A stretch of 64,000 nucleotides of DNA. It comes from Puffinus mauretanicus (Eukaryota; Chordata; Aves; Procellariiformes; Procellariidae). Where the stretch lies: contig JAJKFH010001548.1 in NCBI GenBank assembly GCA_023333565.1, positions 1,178,001 to 1,242,000 of the forward strand, in the 5' to 3' direction. The notes beneath the pieces were generated by a model, which was given only the letters and a program-made list of their open reading frames with translations, made no database searches and was not told the origin of the DNA. The translations under genes were made by a program, and so were the position numbers. Below, in pieces: positions 13,601 through 25,210 of this stretch (positions are counted from its first letter, which is position 1; the number at the start of each line of letters is the position of its first letter).

Positions 13601-14627
13601 TTTGGGTCTAAAAGCTTCCTTGGGGGATTTCTTGCCCTTAATTTTTGATGTGCACGCTCAGCGTTGGCTTCACCTTCAGGAAGCATTTTCTCTGGGTCCC
13701 TCACAGCAGCAGCGAGCCCTGGTCCCGGCAGGCGAGAGGGGGTGCACCACCCCGCCTCCGGTATCTGGGCCGCAGATGTCTGGGCCACGAGGTACCAGTG
13801 CAACGAGCTGCTGCAAAACCCGGGCTCTGCATCCCTCTGAGCCACCACCTCAGCCCAGAGGAAGAAGCTAATCTGAGTCTTTGCACAAAGACGGTGTCAT
13901 TCACCGCCGTGCCACATGCTTAATTACCCGGACTAGAAAGAAGAGCCCTACTAACATTTGGTCCAAATTAATGATGGTTTGTTTTGAAATGCAAATAGTT
14001 TTTAATCAGAGGGGGAAAGGTGGAAATAGACACTACTTAGCTTCTACATTTTAATTTTTTTAATGAAGCCATGCATCTGTGTTTTTTTTTAAATATATAT
14101 TTCTTTTAATATGGAGAATAACTTTTGTGTGGGCTGAATTAGCTCTAAATGAAAGCAAACAAGGCATAATTAGAAACTGGTTCACTTTTTTCCTTCTGTT
14201 TCTTTTCCTCTGTAACGGCAGCATTATAATAAGGTGTGCATCTGGGAGGGGAGGGAAAGCACCCCAGCCGAGAGCGTGCCCATCTGCGGGGGGCCTGGCT
14301 GCGAGGCTGGCGCGGAGGAGGCCGGAGAGGTGCTGCAAAACACGGGCTGAAGCGGGAGCTGGGCTGAGCCGGGAGCTGGGCAAACGCCGGGACTCATCCC
14401 AGCCGCTCCGAGGCTCCCGGAGGAGCGGGATATGCCCCTCTCCCCGCTTTCAGCCCTGCCAGCGGCTGCGTCGCTGCGAGCCCCGGTCCCCCCTCCCAGA
14501 CACCCCTGACCGCTGGCAGCCGCTTCTGCGAAGAGGCAGGGTGGAAGGCGAGGGGCCGCTTTCCAAAGGCATCTCCATGTGTGAATCTGGGAAGCTCCCA
14601 TTTGGGAACGGCATGAGTTTCTCATTT

Positions 14628-14750
14628 AATATGGTACCATGCTGCATTCTTTATCTATAAAGAGACCTCATTTAACTTTAGGCGTGTTTATACATCTAAT
14701 TAAAAATTGGTCATATTTAATTGACTGCATATATCATTGCATCCACGAGC
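14628..14750. promoter_or_regulatory. AT-rich candidate conserved non-coding element
   Basis: TCATTTAATATGGTACCATG (TATGGTACCATG is close to a perfect palindrome), CTAATTAAAAATTGGTCATA and TTTAATTGACTGCATATATC sit between two CpG-rich segments. A second AT-rich segment lies at 14040-14240. Confidence 0.3.
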
Positions 14751-15535
14751 ACGGTCTAGCAGCCGTCACGAAGCTGCTTCCCCGCGCTGCGGCGCAGGCA
14801 CAGAAGCTCTGCTAGGTCCCAGCCAGTTTCTCTCTGCTTTGTCCTCGTTTTGTTAGTGATGTCCACAAACTGGCCAGTGTTCCTCCTTCTCGGAGCTCCC
14901 GCTGCCCGGCTGCTGCGACGGCCGCGCTGCTGCAGCCGCTGGCTGGGAGCGCCTGGGCAGAGCGGGGAGGGAAGCGCTTCGCCGGGCGCTCTGTGGCTTC
15001 CCTCCAGCAAGACAGTGCACACACAAAACACCACTCTGGGCTGGTGGTTTCCAAATCCCTTGGGGCTGGGGAGGAAAAAGCCGTTTTCAAGGCAAGGGAG
15101 AAGCTGGAGAGCCCTCTCCCGTGTCCCTACCACCACTGCATCTGTGCTGAGCAGGGTGCTGGGGCTGGGTCGGGGCCGGGGCTCTCTGGCCGGCAGCTGC
15201 CTCGACTCCCCATCACCCTGTGCTTGATGCCCCGCACTGTCCCCTCCTCCTGCAAGCCCCATGGCAAGGGACACGTGGGCTCCTCGGGGTGGGAGTCTGT
15301 CCTGCTGCAGGAACAAGGGGGAGCAGGGGCAGACAGCAGAGAGCATCGCTGGGGGACAGCCACCACCCCGCCATCGACGGAGAGCCCAAGCCTCGCGTGG
15401 CACGTGCACAGCCACCTCTGCTGCCCCGCCGGCCTCGCACCCCCGGCCCCAAGCACCGCCGCTGCCCCGGCGAGGGCGGCCACTGCGGCAGCGATGGGGC
15501 ACTCGCTCGTCCTCCTCCCCGTCACACCTCTCCTG

Positions 15536-15670
15536 GGTAATTGAATCAAATTGTCAGCAAAGAGGGGATGATGATTCAGCTCCCACCAAAGGCTAGACTA
15601 TTACCTAGCAGCTTAATAATGAAAACTGTCATCATTCCTGCAATAAGGAAAGATAAATAAGTTATTAAAT
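15536..15670. promoter_or_regulatory. AT-rich candidate conserved non-coding element
   Basis: GTAATTGAATCAAATTGTCA, AGCTTAATAATGAAAACTGT and AAAGATAAATAAGTTATTAA occur in 135 bases after a CpG-rich stretch. Nothing coding is seen. Confidence 0.25.
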
Positions 15671-16739
15671 GCAAGAGCCCGCCACCCTCCCCGGGCAGGG
15701 CACCATGCCAGAGGAATATTAACTTCTGGCCACAGCCTATCTGTTCGGGGAACGGCGAGGAATACCCTGAGTGCTCAGAGAAAGAGCTCTTTCTCCTCCA
15801 GCCGGCTTTGAAAGGGCTTCTGCTTGCTTTGTGCTGCTGCTCTGTGCTCGGCAAACCAAGAGCCACCGCTCCCTGCTCCTCCTCAAAGGCTGAGCGATAA
15901 ACGCAGTCCCAGAAAGGCAGACGAGTGGGGAAGGCTGAGGCTGAGGAGGGGCCTGAGCGGGGTCTGAAGATGCACGTTATTCACGCAGGTCTGATGAGCC
16001 CTAATCTGGAGCAAGGCGTGCGTTCAGCGGAGCTTTGCCGAGCAGCTTTGGTGGGACCTGCCGCTGCAAGGCAACCGAGGAGTGCCCGACACAGCATCAC
16101 CTGCGCAGTGAGGGGCCGGCTCAGCACCCGCGCTGCACCCAGCTCGGCTCAGCAGCCAAAATCACTTTCCTCTCCCTGACGGCCCCTGCCAAGATCACCT
16201 GTGTTAACATTAGTGTCTGTCAATATGTTACAAAATGAAAGGCACATCTGATGTGGAGAGAAAAAGGTGAGAAACAGGAAAGAGAGGAGGAAAGAAGAAG
16301 TGACCTTTCTTGCCCAGCTGTATTTTACTGGGAGAAAATCCATGAGCCGTTACACGAGCTGCCGGGAATTGGCGGGAGCGAGCCCTGGTGCTGCTCCGGC
16401 TGCAGCTGTGCGCTGTGGAGACCCGTAGGTGCTGTTCTGCAGAGCTAGCCATAATAAATGACCTTCATAACACCTTCCCTCTAACATTCCCCAACTTTCC
16501 CACTAATAAACAATGTGGTTGTCTAGGCAGTCCTATCGTTTTATCTAAAAATTGCTCCTTCCTTCCCTGCTGAACAGTCAAAGCATCTTCCACTGAGCCT
16601 ACAGCGATGCATTCTCCTCTCCAGCCTTCTTCTGGGGGTGAGGTCCTCCCCCGGCCTTCACCTTCTCCCACTTCCCGAGCTCTGACCCCTTCCCCATTGC
16701 TGTTAGCTGCTTAAAAAGAAAAATATTCGCTGATGTGGC

Positions 16740-16756
16740 ACTCTCTCTCTCTCTCT
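16740..16756. repeat. Short (CT)n run
   Basis: Eight CT units in a row. Confidence 0.75.
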
Positions 16757-19700
16757 GGGCTACCTCAGTGCCATTTTTAGCCTCAGCACAGCCCCTGGAA
16801 CCATTTTTTTTAATCACTGTGTTTACATGCACCTTCTGGAGGCTGCTAAAGTGTCCTGACAAGCCTCTGAAATCAAAGGCTTGGAGCTGCCCCGGGGGCA
16901 GGGACCAAAGAGAAACCATCACCTGTGCTCCCGCCGGGATCGCCCGGGAGGGGCTGCAGGAACACGCCTGGCGCGGGCGGATGGGCTCGCGTCCATGCAA
17001 CCCGCAGCTACCGCCCGCCTTCCCACCCAACCACCCACGGAGGCGCAGGTCCTGACACGCCGCGCTCCATTCCCACCCGGCAGCCCGAGCCCACAGACGC
17101 CACCAGAGACCACAGGCAAGTTTCCACGCTTGGCCAGAAAAGAATCCATAAAGTTAGCGAACATCTTAAAAATTAAGCATCTAATGAGCCCCATCCTGAA
17201 GCCAAGGGCTTGGTTCCAGTTTGGCACTGGCTCTGTACCGTGCCCTGCCCATAACGGCAGACGGCTCTGCCTGGCTTGTCTGCTGAATCCCATAACAGCC
17301 CCTTGGTGCCTTCTCGGGGGAGCGGGGCTGTGAAGACAGAGCAGGTCCCGGGACACGGCCACCACTTAATGGCAAATGAAGGCATGAGGACACTGGGGGG
17401 AAGTGGGGAAGATGTGAGGTGAGTCCTCATGCTCTGGGTTATCTCAGCAGACCCCTTGCTCTTTGACTCCCAGAAACATTTTACTCCCTGAATATCTATT
17501 TTGAGGTCTTCTGCTGTCGATGGCTTATGTTCCCTCACCCCATGGCTTGCGAGAAGGGGTAGGTATCTGGGGAAGTCCATTCACCTGCGCCCTCAGGCTA
17601 GAGCTAAGGGCTGGTCCATGTTGCAAACACCTCCGTGTCGTGCATCCTCGCTGCCGCAGAGCCAGGCCAGCCCCTTCCACAAACGCAGCAGCAGTGAAAC
17701 CTGCAGGCAGCTCGGAGGGGACCCGAGAGCCAGGCTGAAGGCGATGTGTTAAAACGCTTCGTACCTGCACGCTTTTCTTGCTATTAACAACGCAGCATCC
17801 AGCAAGTGGACGAAAAAGACCTCGGATGTACTTGGTCTTGCAGCAGGAGGGGACGGCCTCTTCCCAACCTGCAGTGAGGGGTTTTCCCTCGCTCATCCCC
17901 CCTGGGCAAAGCTAACCGGGGCGGTACCTCCGCTTCAGCTGCCCCTCCCTCCCCCATCAGTCTGCTTTTGGTGTACTGCACCCTGACTCATCCCTCTTGC
18001 AGACGTCTGGGCACTTCACCCCACCGCTCGCCCACTCCTGCCCCACTCCGCGCTGGACCAGACCCCGGTCCCAGGGTACCTGCCCACCTTGGGCTGCTCC
18101 TCTGGAGACTCCTTTCCTACAGCCTTCCTTCTGCTGGCCAGCCTTCTGCCGTTCCCTGCCCTCTACTGCTCTCCTGCTGGCCATAAAAATATATAGAATA
18201 TAGAACATTATTTTATGACGTACTATAAAAAAAAAAAATCCTGGAACTACAAGACACGTGCCAAACCTCAGCAGCACATGCAGGAATGCCTTTGTTCCAG
18301 CTGTTGCTGGATTGCCTGAGCTCTTCCCAGCATAGTTTGAAGGCTTTTCGGGACAGGAACCTTGTTTTCTTGATTTATTTTTTTCTTCTGGCATCGGGCA
18401 GCAGCAGTGGTTGGGGCTATACCTAGTCGGTGATACCTTCTGTCCCTTACATACAGCCTGTCGCTGTCCCGGCTCCTGAACTGCTGCCCAGGGCTCCCCA
18501 AATCAGAGGCACACGTGGAGTTTGAAGTGCGGGTAAAGACTGAGCCGGGCAGTGCGAGGAGGGGCGTGGGGCAGGGACCTCCCGTTTCTCACCGAGGATG
18601 CTGTCTTGTTTATTGCTCCTTAGATCTTGTCCCTTCCTCCTGCAAGACCCCTCTCCCTCCTTCCCCGGGGCTGAGCCTCCCTGCGCCCACCAAGAGCCGG
18701 CAGCACGCAGCCCCTCGGTGCAACGCGATCCTCGGCTCTTTCTAGGGTTTCACTGAGGCGCTGGCTCCTGCGCGGCCGCTTTGGGGAACCGGTGAGCAGG
18801 GAACCATCTGTTTCCTTACCAGGGCTCATGCCAGACCCTTAAATCACCAAGGGATGCCATCGAGCACCAGCACCCACGCCGCAAGGTGCCAGCCCCACGC
18901 CCCGAGGTGCCAGCCCCGGGTCCTCATTTCCCTTCCCTCCTGGGCTGGTGAAACTTTCTTATAAAACCTGCAAACCAAGCTCCATAAAACTCCCGATTCA
19001 TTCTGCAGATATTTCCTGCGCTGGGGCTTTCAGCAGCATCTGCTGGTTTGAAGTACGCTTTTTATTCGTCCTGGGGGCACCATTACTTTCTGCTTTAGCA
19101 GTTTTGCCTGCTCTGTAGTCTCTGCCAGGCTCCATCCACGGAAGAGAAAATTGGTGAAAGAATAATAATTATGATTGTTATAAATATATATTTCATTGTG
19201 GTGGCCCTTTGTGCATGTGTTCATCGCTGATGAGGAGACCAGAGGGGAGAGCGGGTGACGCTCAGCTCCTAACAGGCTCCCGACGGCAGATGCCGTGTCC
19301 TCACCCAGCCCAGCGGGCAGCTGCCCTCCTCCTCCTCCTCCTCGTGAGGCAGCTGCCAGGACACCCCCCGTCTCTTCTCCCTGGAGGGTCTCTGGTGGGG
19401 CAGAGGGGCCAGAAGAGCTGGACATGTCTGGAGGCGGGCGCCTGGCCGTCCTGCCTGCGGGGCATGCCCTGGGGCAGGCTGGAGCTGCTTCCGAGCTCAT
19501 CCATCCATTGGGATGGCGGGTGCGGCGGGGAGGAGAGAGCAGCTGAGTTGGGAATACTGGGGAAAAAGACTTGCAAAGTGGGGCACGGGGAAAAAGTGCA
19601 TAGGCATGTCTTCTCGACTCTGCCTCAGTTTCTCGATGGATGTCTGCTCTCTTCCAGCTGAGTGGAAACACAAAGGACTGATATTTTCATCTGTAAATGA

Positions 19701-20140
19701 TTCGTATTGGCAACCAGCAGCAAATTTCTCCTCTCGTCAGGGAATTGTCTGAACAGGGATTTTGTGAGTGAGTGTAGAGGATATTTCCCCTTCTCTTAGA
19801 AGGAAATCTTTTCCCCTTCTTTCACCAGCTGTGGACGACCACCTTCTCTTCATGTCCTCAACTACGCCGACTGAGGATGCTCCCTGGGTGAGTGTCCTGG
19901 CCCCTCGCTGCCACTCAACCTTCTCCACTTTCAGTTCCTGCTGCAGAAAGTTTCAGGTATTTCCTGTAGCCACTTCAAATTTCCTTGAGGGTTTCTTGAT
20001 TTCATCCTCAATGGGATGGCCTGAAAGCAGGACAGTAGGAGTCGTGCAGAATGGGGTACACGAGAAGACTTTGTACTAATCAGCATTTCTTGGCTAATTT
20101 TTCCACTGGCCTTTCCACTCTGAGCAGCCCTCCCCTCCTT

Positions 20141-20200
20141 GCAGATCAGATTAGATAATTATATATGGTCCCTCCTGGTTTTGAAAATCAGTGAATGCAA
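20141..20200 (+). mobile_element. Degenerate CR1 3' end
   Basis: GATTAGATAATTATATATGG then TCCCTCCTGGTTTTGAAAAT resembles the CR1 3' terminus (GATTAGATGATCT...GGTCCCTTCC...). Short and decayed; the 5' part is not recognisable. Confidence 0.4.
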
Positions 20201-22665
20201 TTCCATCTCCGAGTGAGTCTAACATTACTGCTGTCGGATCTTCCCCACTCCTAGATGCAGCTCCTGCCAGAGACTGTCCGTACCGCGGCAGCTGCCGCTG
20301 GGGCTTCATTGGAACACATAGAGAGAATGAGCCCATGGTGGATACTTTTAGCTATAGATGGAAATTCATCTCTGAGGTACTTGCTTTTCCGTAAACTCAT
20401 TTGCCATAACTTCTCCAGAGGACCTGGAGCAGGTTGCTGTGGTTTGCCTTTGCAGCAAAACAGAGAAGAGGTGGGAGAAAACACACACACACACATTTTA
20501 CCCTAATCTGCTCCTACCCTGCAGGAGCACACAAACTGCTCTGCGCTCCCACAGGGGCCCCACGCCGGAGCCGCAGGGAAGCCCGGCCGCAGAGCACCCT
20601 AACCCGGCCAGCAGCATCCCCCGAAGGCCAGGCGGTGCGGGCTGGGCAGACAACGTGCACGCTCTCTGCCAGGCGCTGGTGGTGAGGAGGGGAAGGGATG
20701 GGATGTCTGACAGATGCCAAAGCCAGTTTGAGAGACTGGTTTTGCCACAGCTGGGGTACGAAGGCAGAGGATCCTGAGTCCAGCCAGGATCTGCTGTAAA
20801 ACACACGCCTTCTGGTTTCAGCGCCTTCAGGAACCGCCATCAGCTTGGGTCCTCAGACATTAGCAAAAGTTTTAAGATGTATTTAAAATCCTGTGTTGGG
20901 AGATTGTCCGGAGCCGATGTCAGCCCGTCACACAACACCCATCTCTTGCGCAAGCCCCGCACAGAGCGCCTTGGGGAGATGCCAGCAAGCTGCTCCTCCT
21001 CCGGCACAGGAGCGGGCTCCCCTGGAGCTGCGGCTGCCCCGGGCCCCGGTGTGCTCCCCGCCGGCCACACGCTAGCACAGGCTGTCCTCTTCAGAGCTGG
21101 CTGCTGCTCTCTCCCGTGTCTGACCCTGTCCCAGGGACTCGCGCCGGGGTTAGAGGCTCACACTCGGTCAGCTCATCAGCTCACGCTGAGAGGGTCCAGC
21201 AGCTCCTCTGAGCCACCTCTGAAGCCAGGCCAGATGCTCCTGCGAGCTTGGCTATGAGTCATCGGAGCAGGAGCAGAACGGAGCCTCTTTCTGTCTCTCC
21301 AGCCCTACATACTGCAGCCCGGGAAGGTGGGAGAAAAAGATTAAAATACATCAGCAACCGGAGCTTGTACAAGCGCAGCACTGGCTGCAAAGTCTAGGAT
21401 TTGTTTTTCCGTATCTGCTGTAAGATCAGTCATAACCTCTGCTGGGACCCTCCTCCCAGTTTGGTCAGAGGAGACAGACCTTTCCTGTCCCGCTGTGGGG
21501 TCACTGGCTCCGTCCCCGCCTCCCGTGCTGCTCTGGTGCGTGCATCCCGGAGAGGGGAGCCAGCTCTCTGCAAAGCCAGAGCATCCTGCTGTGGCCATCT
21601 CCGCACCACGCTTGCCAAAAGAGCCTTCCCAAACACCCTGATATCTGTCTCCAAATGTAAACAGACATTTCCATGGAAAACCCGCAGCTCAGCTCAAACA
21701 GCAGGTCAGGGATGTTTGCTAAAAGCCTGGTTTCTGAGCCCAGAGAGAACCCATGCAGCCCAAAGGGTCTCAGTTTCCCTTGTTTGCACACAAGGAAGCT
21801 GTTTCTTATGGTAATTTGGGCTTCAATAAACGTGAAATAAAATTCATTCTGCCCTTTCCCAGCTGGCGTCATCACCATTTCCCTCTGTTTATCACATCAT
21901 AACCATCGCCTCGGCAACCGCAGCGCGTCCCAGGCGGGGATGCTGGCTGCAGGTGGGGCAAGCACCGGCTCTGCGCCCCCAAAACAAAGATCCCACTTCC
22001 ACACAAGTGTCTCCAGGGGCATAGACGGGAGGGAAGGAGGAAGAGAGGCTGGGAAACAAACGTGAGAGGGGAGCAAAAAGGCTTCTGAAGAGGATGCTCT
22101 TGGCAGCGGCCGGCGCCAACCCCAGGCAGCACCTACCAGCTTGAGCTTTGGAGGTGTCTGCCCTGGCAAACCTGCAGTCATGGACATCCCCAGGGCCTAG
22201 CGCCAGCTCCGGGAAGGAGCCAAACAGAAAGCCCAGCTTGGAAGGGAGGGAGGTTGGGCACAGTTTGGTGACCTGGTCCTGGTGCGGGCTCATTTCTGCA
22301 CCCGCTCCCACTCTCCTGCCTTGCTTGCTCCTCTCTCTGTGCCTCCCCCTGCCCCGTCAAGGACTGAGTTCATCCCTTCGAAACCGCAGTCAAGAGTCCA
22401 TCTTCAGTGGGTGTTTTTTCCTCTTTTAACCCTGTATCGATTTGATTTCAGAACTCACTTTACAAATGAGGTCATTACCCCCTGGTGAGCCCCCAAAACC
22501 CAGCTAAGCGGCGCAGCACAGACCGCAGAGCTCTCTCTTCTCCATCCTCTTCTGCTGAATTGCAAAAGAGCCTGGATCTCGGGAAGAAGATTCCCCGCAG
22601 GGCGGCCCGGCGCAGCGCCCGCCCGCGCCTCCCGCGGTCTCCGCTGCCCCCCCGCGGCGGCAGCC
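20201..22665. other. Non-coding intergenic DNA
   Basis: No exon recognised. The end of this stretch becomes strongly CpG-rich as it enters the minisatellite. Nothing else stands out. Confidence 0.55.
20480..20495. repeat. Short (AC)n run
   Basis: About eight AC units. Confidence 0.75.
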
Positions 22666-22835
22666 GGCACGCGCGCACGGACCCACGCGCGCACGGACCC
22701 ACGCATGCCCGGACCCACGGCGGGACCCACGCATGCCCGGACCCATGCCCGGACCCACGCCCGCCCCACGCCGGCCCCACGCCGGGCCCCACGCCGGGCC
22801 CCACGCCCACCCCACACCCGGACCCACGCATGCCC
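22666..22835. repeat. GC-rich minisatellite (ACGGACCCACGC family)
   Basis: Units built on GGACCCACGC with a 16-base core (ACGGACCCACGCGCGC, then ACGCATGCCCGG variants) and later GCCCCACGCCGGG units are repeated for about 170 bases. The unit length changes along the array. It forms long chance open frames in several phases. Confidence 0.8.
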
Positions 22836-23204
22836 AGAAGGCCGGTGCCCTCTGCCACTGCAGCATCCCACGCAGCGCTGGGCTGCAAGGCCGGATTCCC
22901 ACGCTGCATCGGCGGCTGGGGGGACCCTCAGGGGCACCGGCACAGAGGAGAGGGCAGGACTCGCCAGCTCCTCCGGATCGCTTTGCACCCCCTAGTTTTA
23001 AAGCCACTCGCCCTCGGGTGTGCAAGCGGCTCGGCGCTCTGGCTGGCTACCCTGGAGGGCTTGCTGAAGATTTTGCCACCGTGCAGTGGCACAACAGGGG
23101 GCCTGCCTCAGCGAGGCGGGGGCGAGGAGCCGGGCGGGTACACACTGGACAGCACAACTCCGTTATGGGGAAAATACCGGGACACATTCTCCCAACGGCT
23201 TGTC
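22836..23204. other. Non-coding GC-rich DNA between minisatellite and CR1 fragment
   Basis: Open frames running through here continue from the minisatellite into the CR1 remnant and so are not genes. Nothing else is seen. Confidence 0.55.
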
Positions 23205-24090
23205 AGCAGTGAGAAGATAACAAGGCAAGGAAAGCAGTCAGCATTGATTGCTCAAGAAAAAATCATGTCAAACCAATCCAGCGTTTCTTTTCACGGCAGA
23301 GCAACAGCCTTATGGATAGAGAGAAGCAGGAGCTGTCCTATATTTTGTCTTTAGCGCCTTTTGATGTTGTCTCTCATGGCACACTCGCAAGCAAGGGAGA
23401 GGAAAACTGAAGTGATCATGAACTGGGTGCTCCCTGCCCGAAACCTGCACTAATGGAGAAGCTATCCAGTGTTCCTGTCAGGCTGTGAGCGTGCACGGAG
23501 CAGGATTTCAGAAGGGTCGGCTCTGGGCTCATGCATTCATTAATGGCTTGGTTGATAGAATGAGAGCCTGCCTATTTATTTTGCATATGTGATGGAGCAA
23601 GAAGGACACAGGAATAGCATTTGAATTTGAAATGATCTTGAGAAATAGGAGAAACGGTCTTGGGGGAAAAGTGAAGCACAGTTCAACAGGAGTAGATGCG
23701 AAGTTCTGCCCTTAGGAATAATCAAGTGCACAGAAGCAGGAGGGGGACTGGGCAGCAAGGCAGGCTCTGAGAATTGCGGTGGACCTCAAGCTGAACATGA
23801 GTCCACCGTGCCACCCTGAGAGAGAAAATCAAATGTTGCCTGGGCTGCCTAGACAGCAGCAGCATTTTTGAGACACGTGGAGTACAGGCTCTCCTCCGCT
23901 TTGCCCTGGGGTGTGTCAGGAAGAGCATTTTGGGCATAGCAATTTGAGAAAGATGTGGGAGAAAGCCAGAGAAGAATGATGAGAAGGATCAGAAGGAAAT
24001 GCTGAACCATTGGGGGATATTTACTCAAGAGAGAAGATTGGAGAGGGGACATTATCATCTTCAAAGATGTAAGCTTTGGGGCTCATACCA
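23205..24090 (+). mobile_element. Old CR1 LINE fragment (end of ORF2 and 3' region)
   Basis: Ordered matches to CR1: CAAGAAAAAATCATGTCAAA then CCAATCCAG; CTTTTGATGTTGTCTCTCAT (RT C-terminal region); TTCATTAATGGCTTGGTTGA; AAGCTGAACATGAGTCC; CTGGGCTGCCTAGACAGCAG; CACGTGGAGTACAGGCTCTC; and TGGAGAGGGGACATTATCAT. Numerous indels break all frames, so the copy is dead. Its 3' end is lost near 24,090. Confidence 0.8.
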
Positions 24091-25108
24091 ACCTGACATC
24101 AGTCCAGGTCCTTTTAACTTCAGCTATTCACGCCAGCGTGGATGAGACGGGTCCTACCTGCAGTGAGACCAGGACCTTCTGGAGGCCTCCAGAGCTGGCC
24201 TCAGCCAAGCCTGGCCCTGCAAGGCAGTTGCCATCTCTCCCTGCCCCACACTCTGAGAAGCCTGCGGGCAGCAGAGCCGCACTGCCACGTGCCCAGGAAG
24301 ACACGAAGACTGGCCCGGCAGCCAAGGGAGGGGTTGGAATGCCGGGATCCCCAGGGGACCCTTGTGCAAGGCTCTCAGCTGGCACAGTCAGCGAATGAAG
24401 ATTAAATAGCCAAGTAAAGTTGCTTTGCCTCTTATCAAAGAGCTGTTGCTCTCCCCTCCGCTTGCAATGACTCATGCTGTGCTAGAGCACTTTCCCCAGC
24501 CTCATCTGGGATGTATTACTGCCTTGGACCCCACTCTGTTTCCTCACAGATGTGGATTCTCCTGGAATGTCTGCCTCCTCCTCCTCTCTAGCGTTTCTGC
24601 TTCTGAGGTGTCCCCCTCCCCAGCTAACGAAATGCAGTCCCCTAAGCAGGGCTCCCCTTGGCTTGTGCCCGGCTCCTGGGAACCCCTTGTAACGTGTGCC
24701 CCGGAGCCCGCGCTGGCTCTGCTGATGGCTGCTGCCCGGGCTGCGGGCGTCGCGTCCCTTCCCTGGACCTTTCCTCGGGGGACTGCCCAGGAGTGAGCTC
24801 GCACCCTGCGGGGGGAAAGGGAGGGGAGCAGGCTGGGCCACGCTGTCAGCCCTCCTGGAGGCTGCTCCTGCAAGGAGAGCGGTCGTGGCCGCACCTGGAA
24901 GTGGGCGTTTGTCCCGTGAACAGCAGAGCTGGGGTGGGAAGCCAAACCATCCTGGCAAGAGGGAGAAGAAGCCAGGAGACAGCCTGGGATGTGACAAGCC
25001 TCAGTCACCACATGCATGAAGGGAGAGAGAATTTTTGCCACCAGGTGTGATGCTCAGGTACAGGAAAGGTGAGGGACCACCTGCGGTCCCATCTGGAGGT
25101 GAGCAGGA
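24091..25108. other. Non-coding intergenic DNA
   Basis: Unique moderately GC-rich sequence with no recognisable exon, repeat or motif cluster. Confidence 0.55.
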
Positions 25109-25210
25109 AACTAACCCTCGCTGCAGGGAGCCCCCAAACTAACCCTCGCTGCAGGGAGCCCCCAAACTAACCCTCGCTGCAGGGAGCCCCCAAACTAACC
25201 CTCGCTGCAG
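25109..25210. repeat. 28-bp tandem repeat, about 3.7 copies
   Basis: The unit ACTAACCCTCGCTGCAGGGA followed by GCCCCCAA is repeated almost perfectly nearly four times. Identical copies suggest a recent or length-variable array. Confidence 0.9.

Larger units (their letters stand above)
10186..20140. other. Non-coding intergenic DNA
   Basis: No exon recognised. CpG-rich stretches (11580-11660, 12050-12130, 13100-13420, 14230-14560, 15380-15500) produce overlapping chance frames. AT-rich islands lie at 10680-10860, 12460-12550, 14040-14240 and 18180-18240. Apart from short simple repeats no mobile element was found. Confidence 0.6.

Noticed and set aside
22485..23354. 289-codon + frame rich in Pro/Arg/His
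   Set aside because: It runs through the minisatellite and into the CR1 remnant, with no domain.
25109..25210. TAACCC within the 28-bp array as an interstitial telomere
   Set aside because: The hexamer occurs once per 28 bases and is not tandem.
22666..25210. Tandem arrays as a CRISPR locus
   Set aside because: Eukaryotic context, units directly adjacent with no unique spacers, no cas genes.
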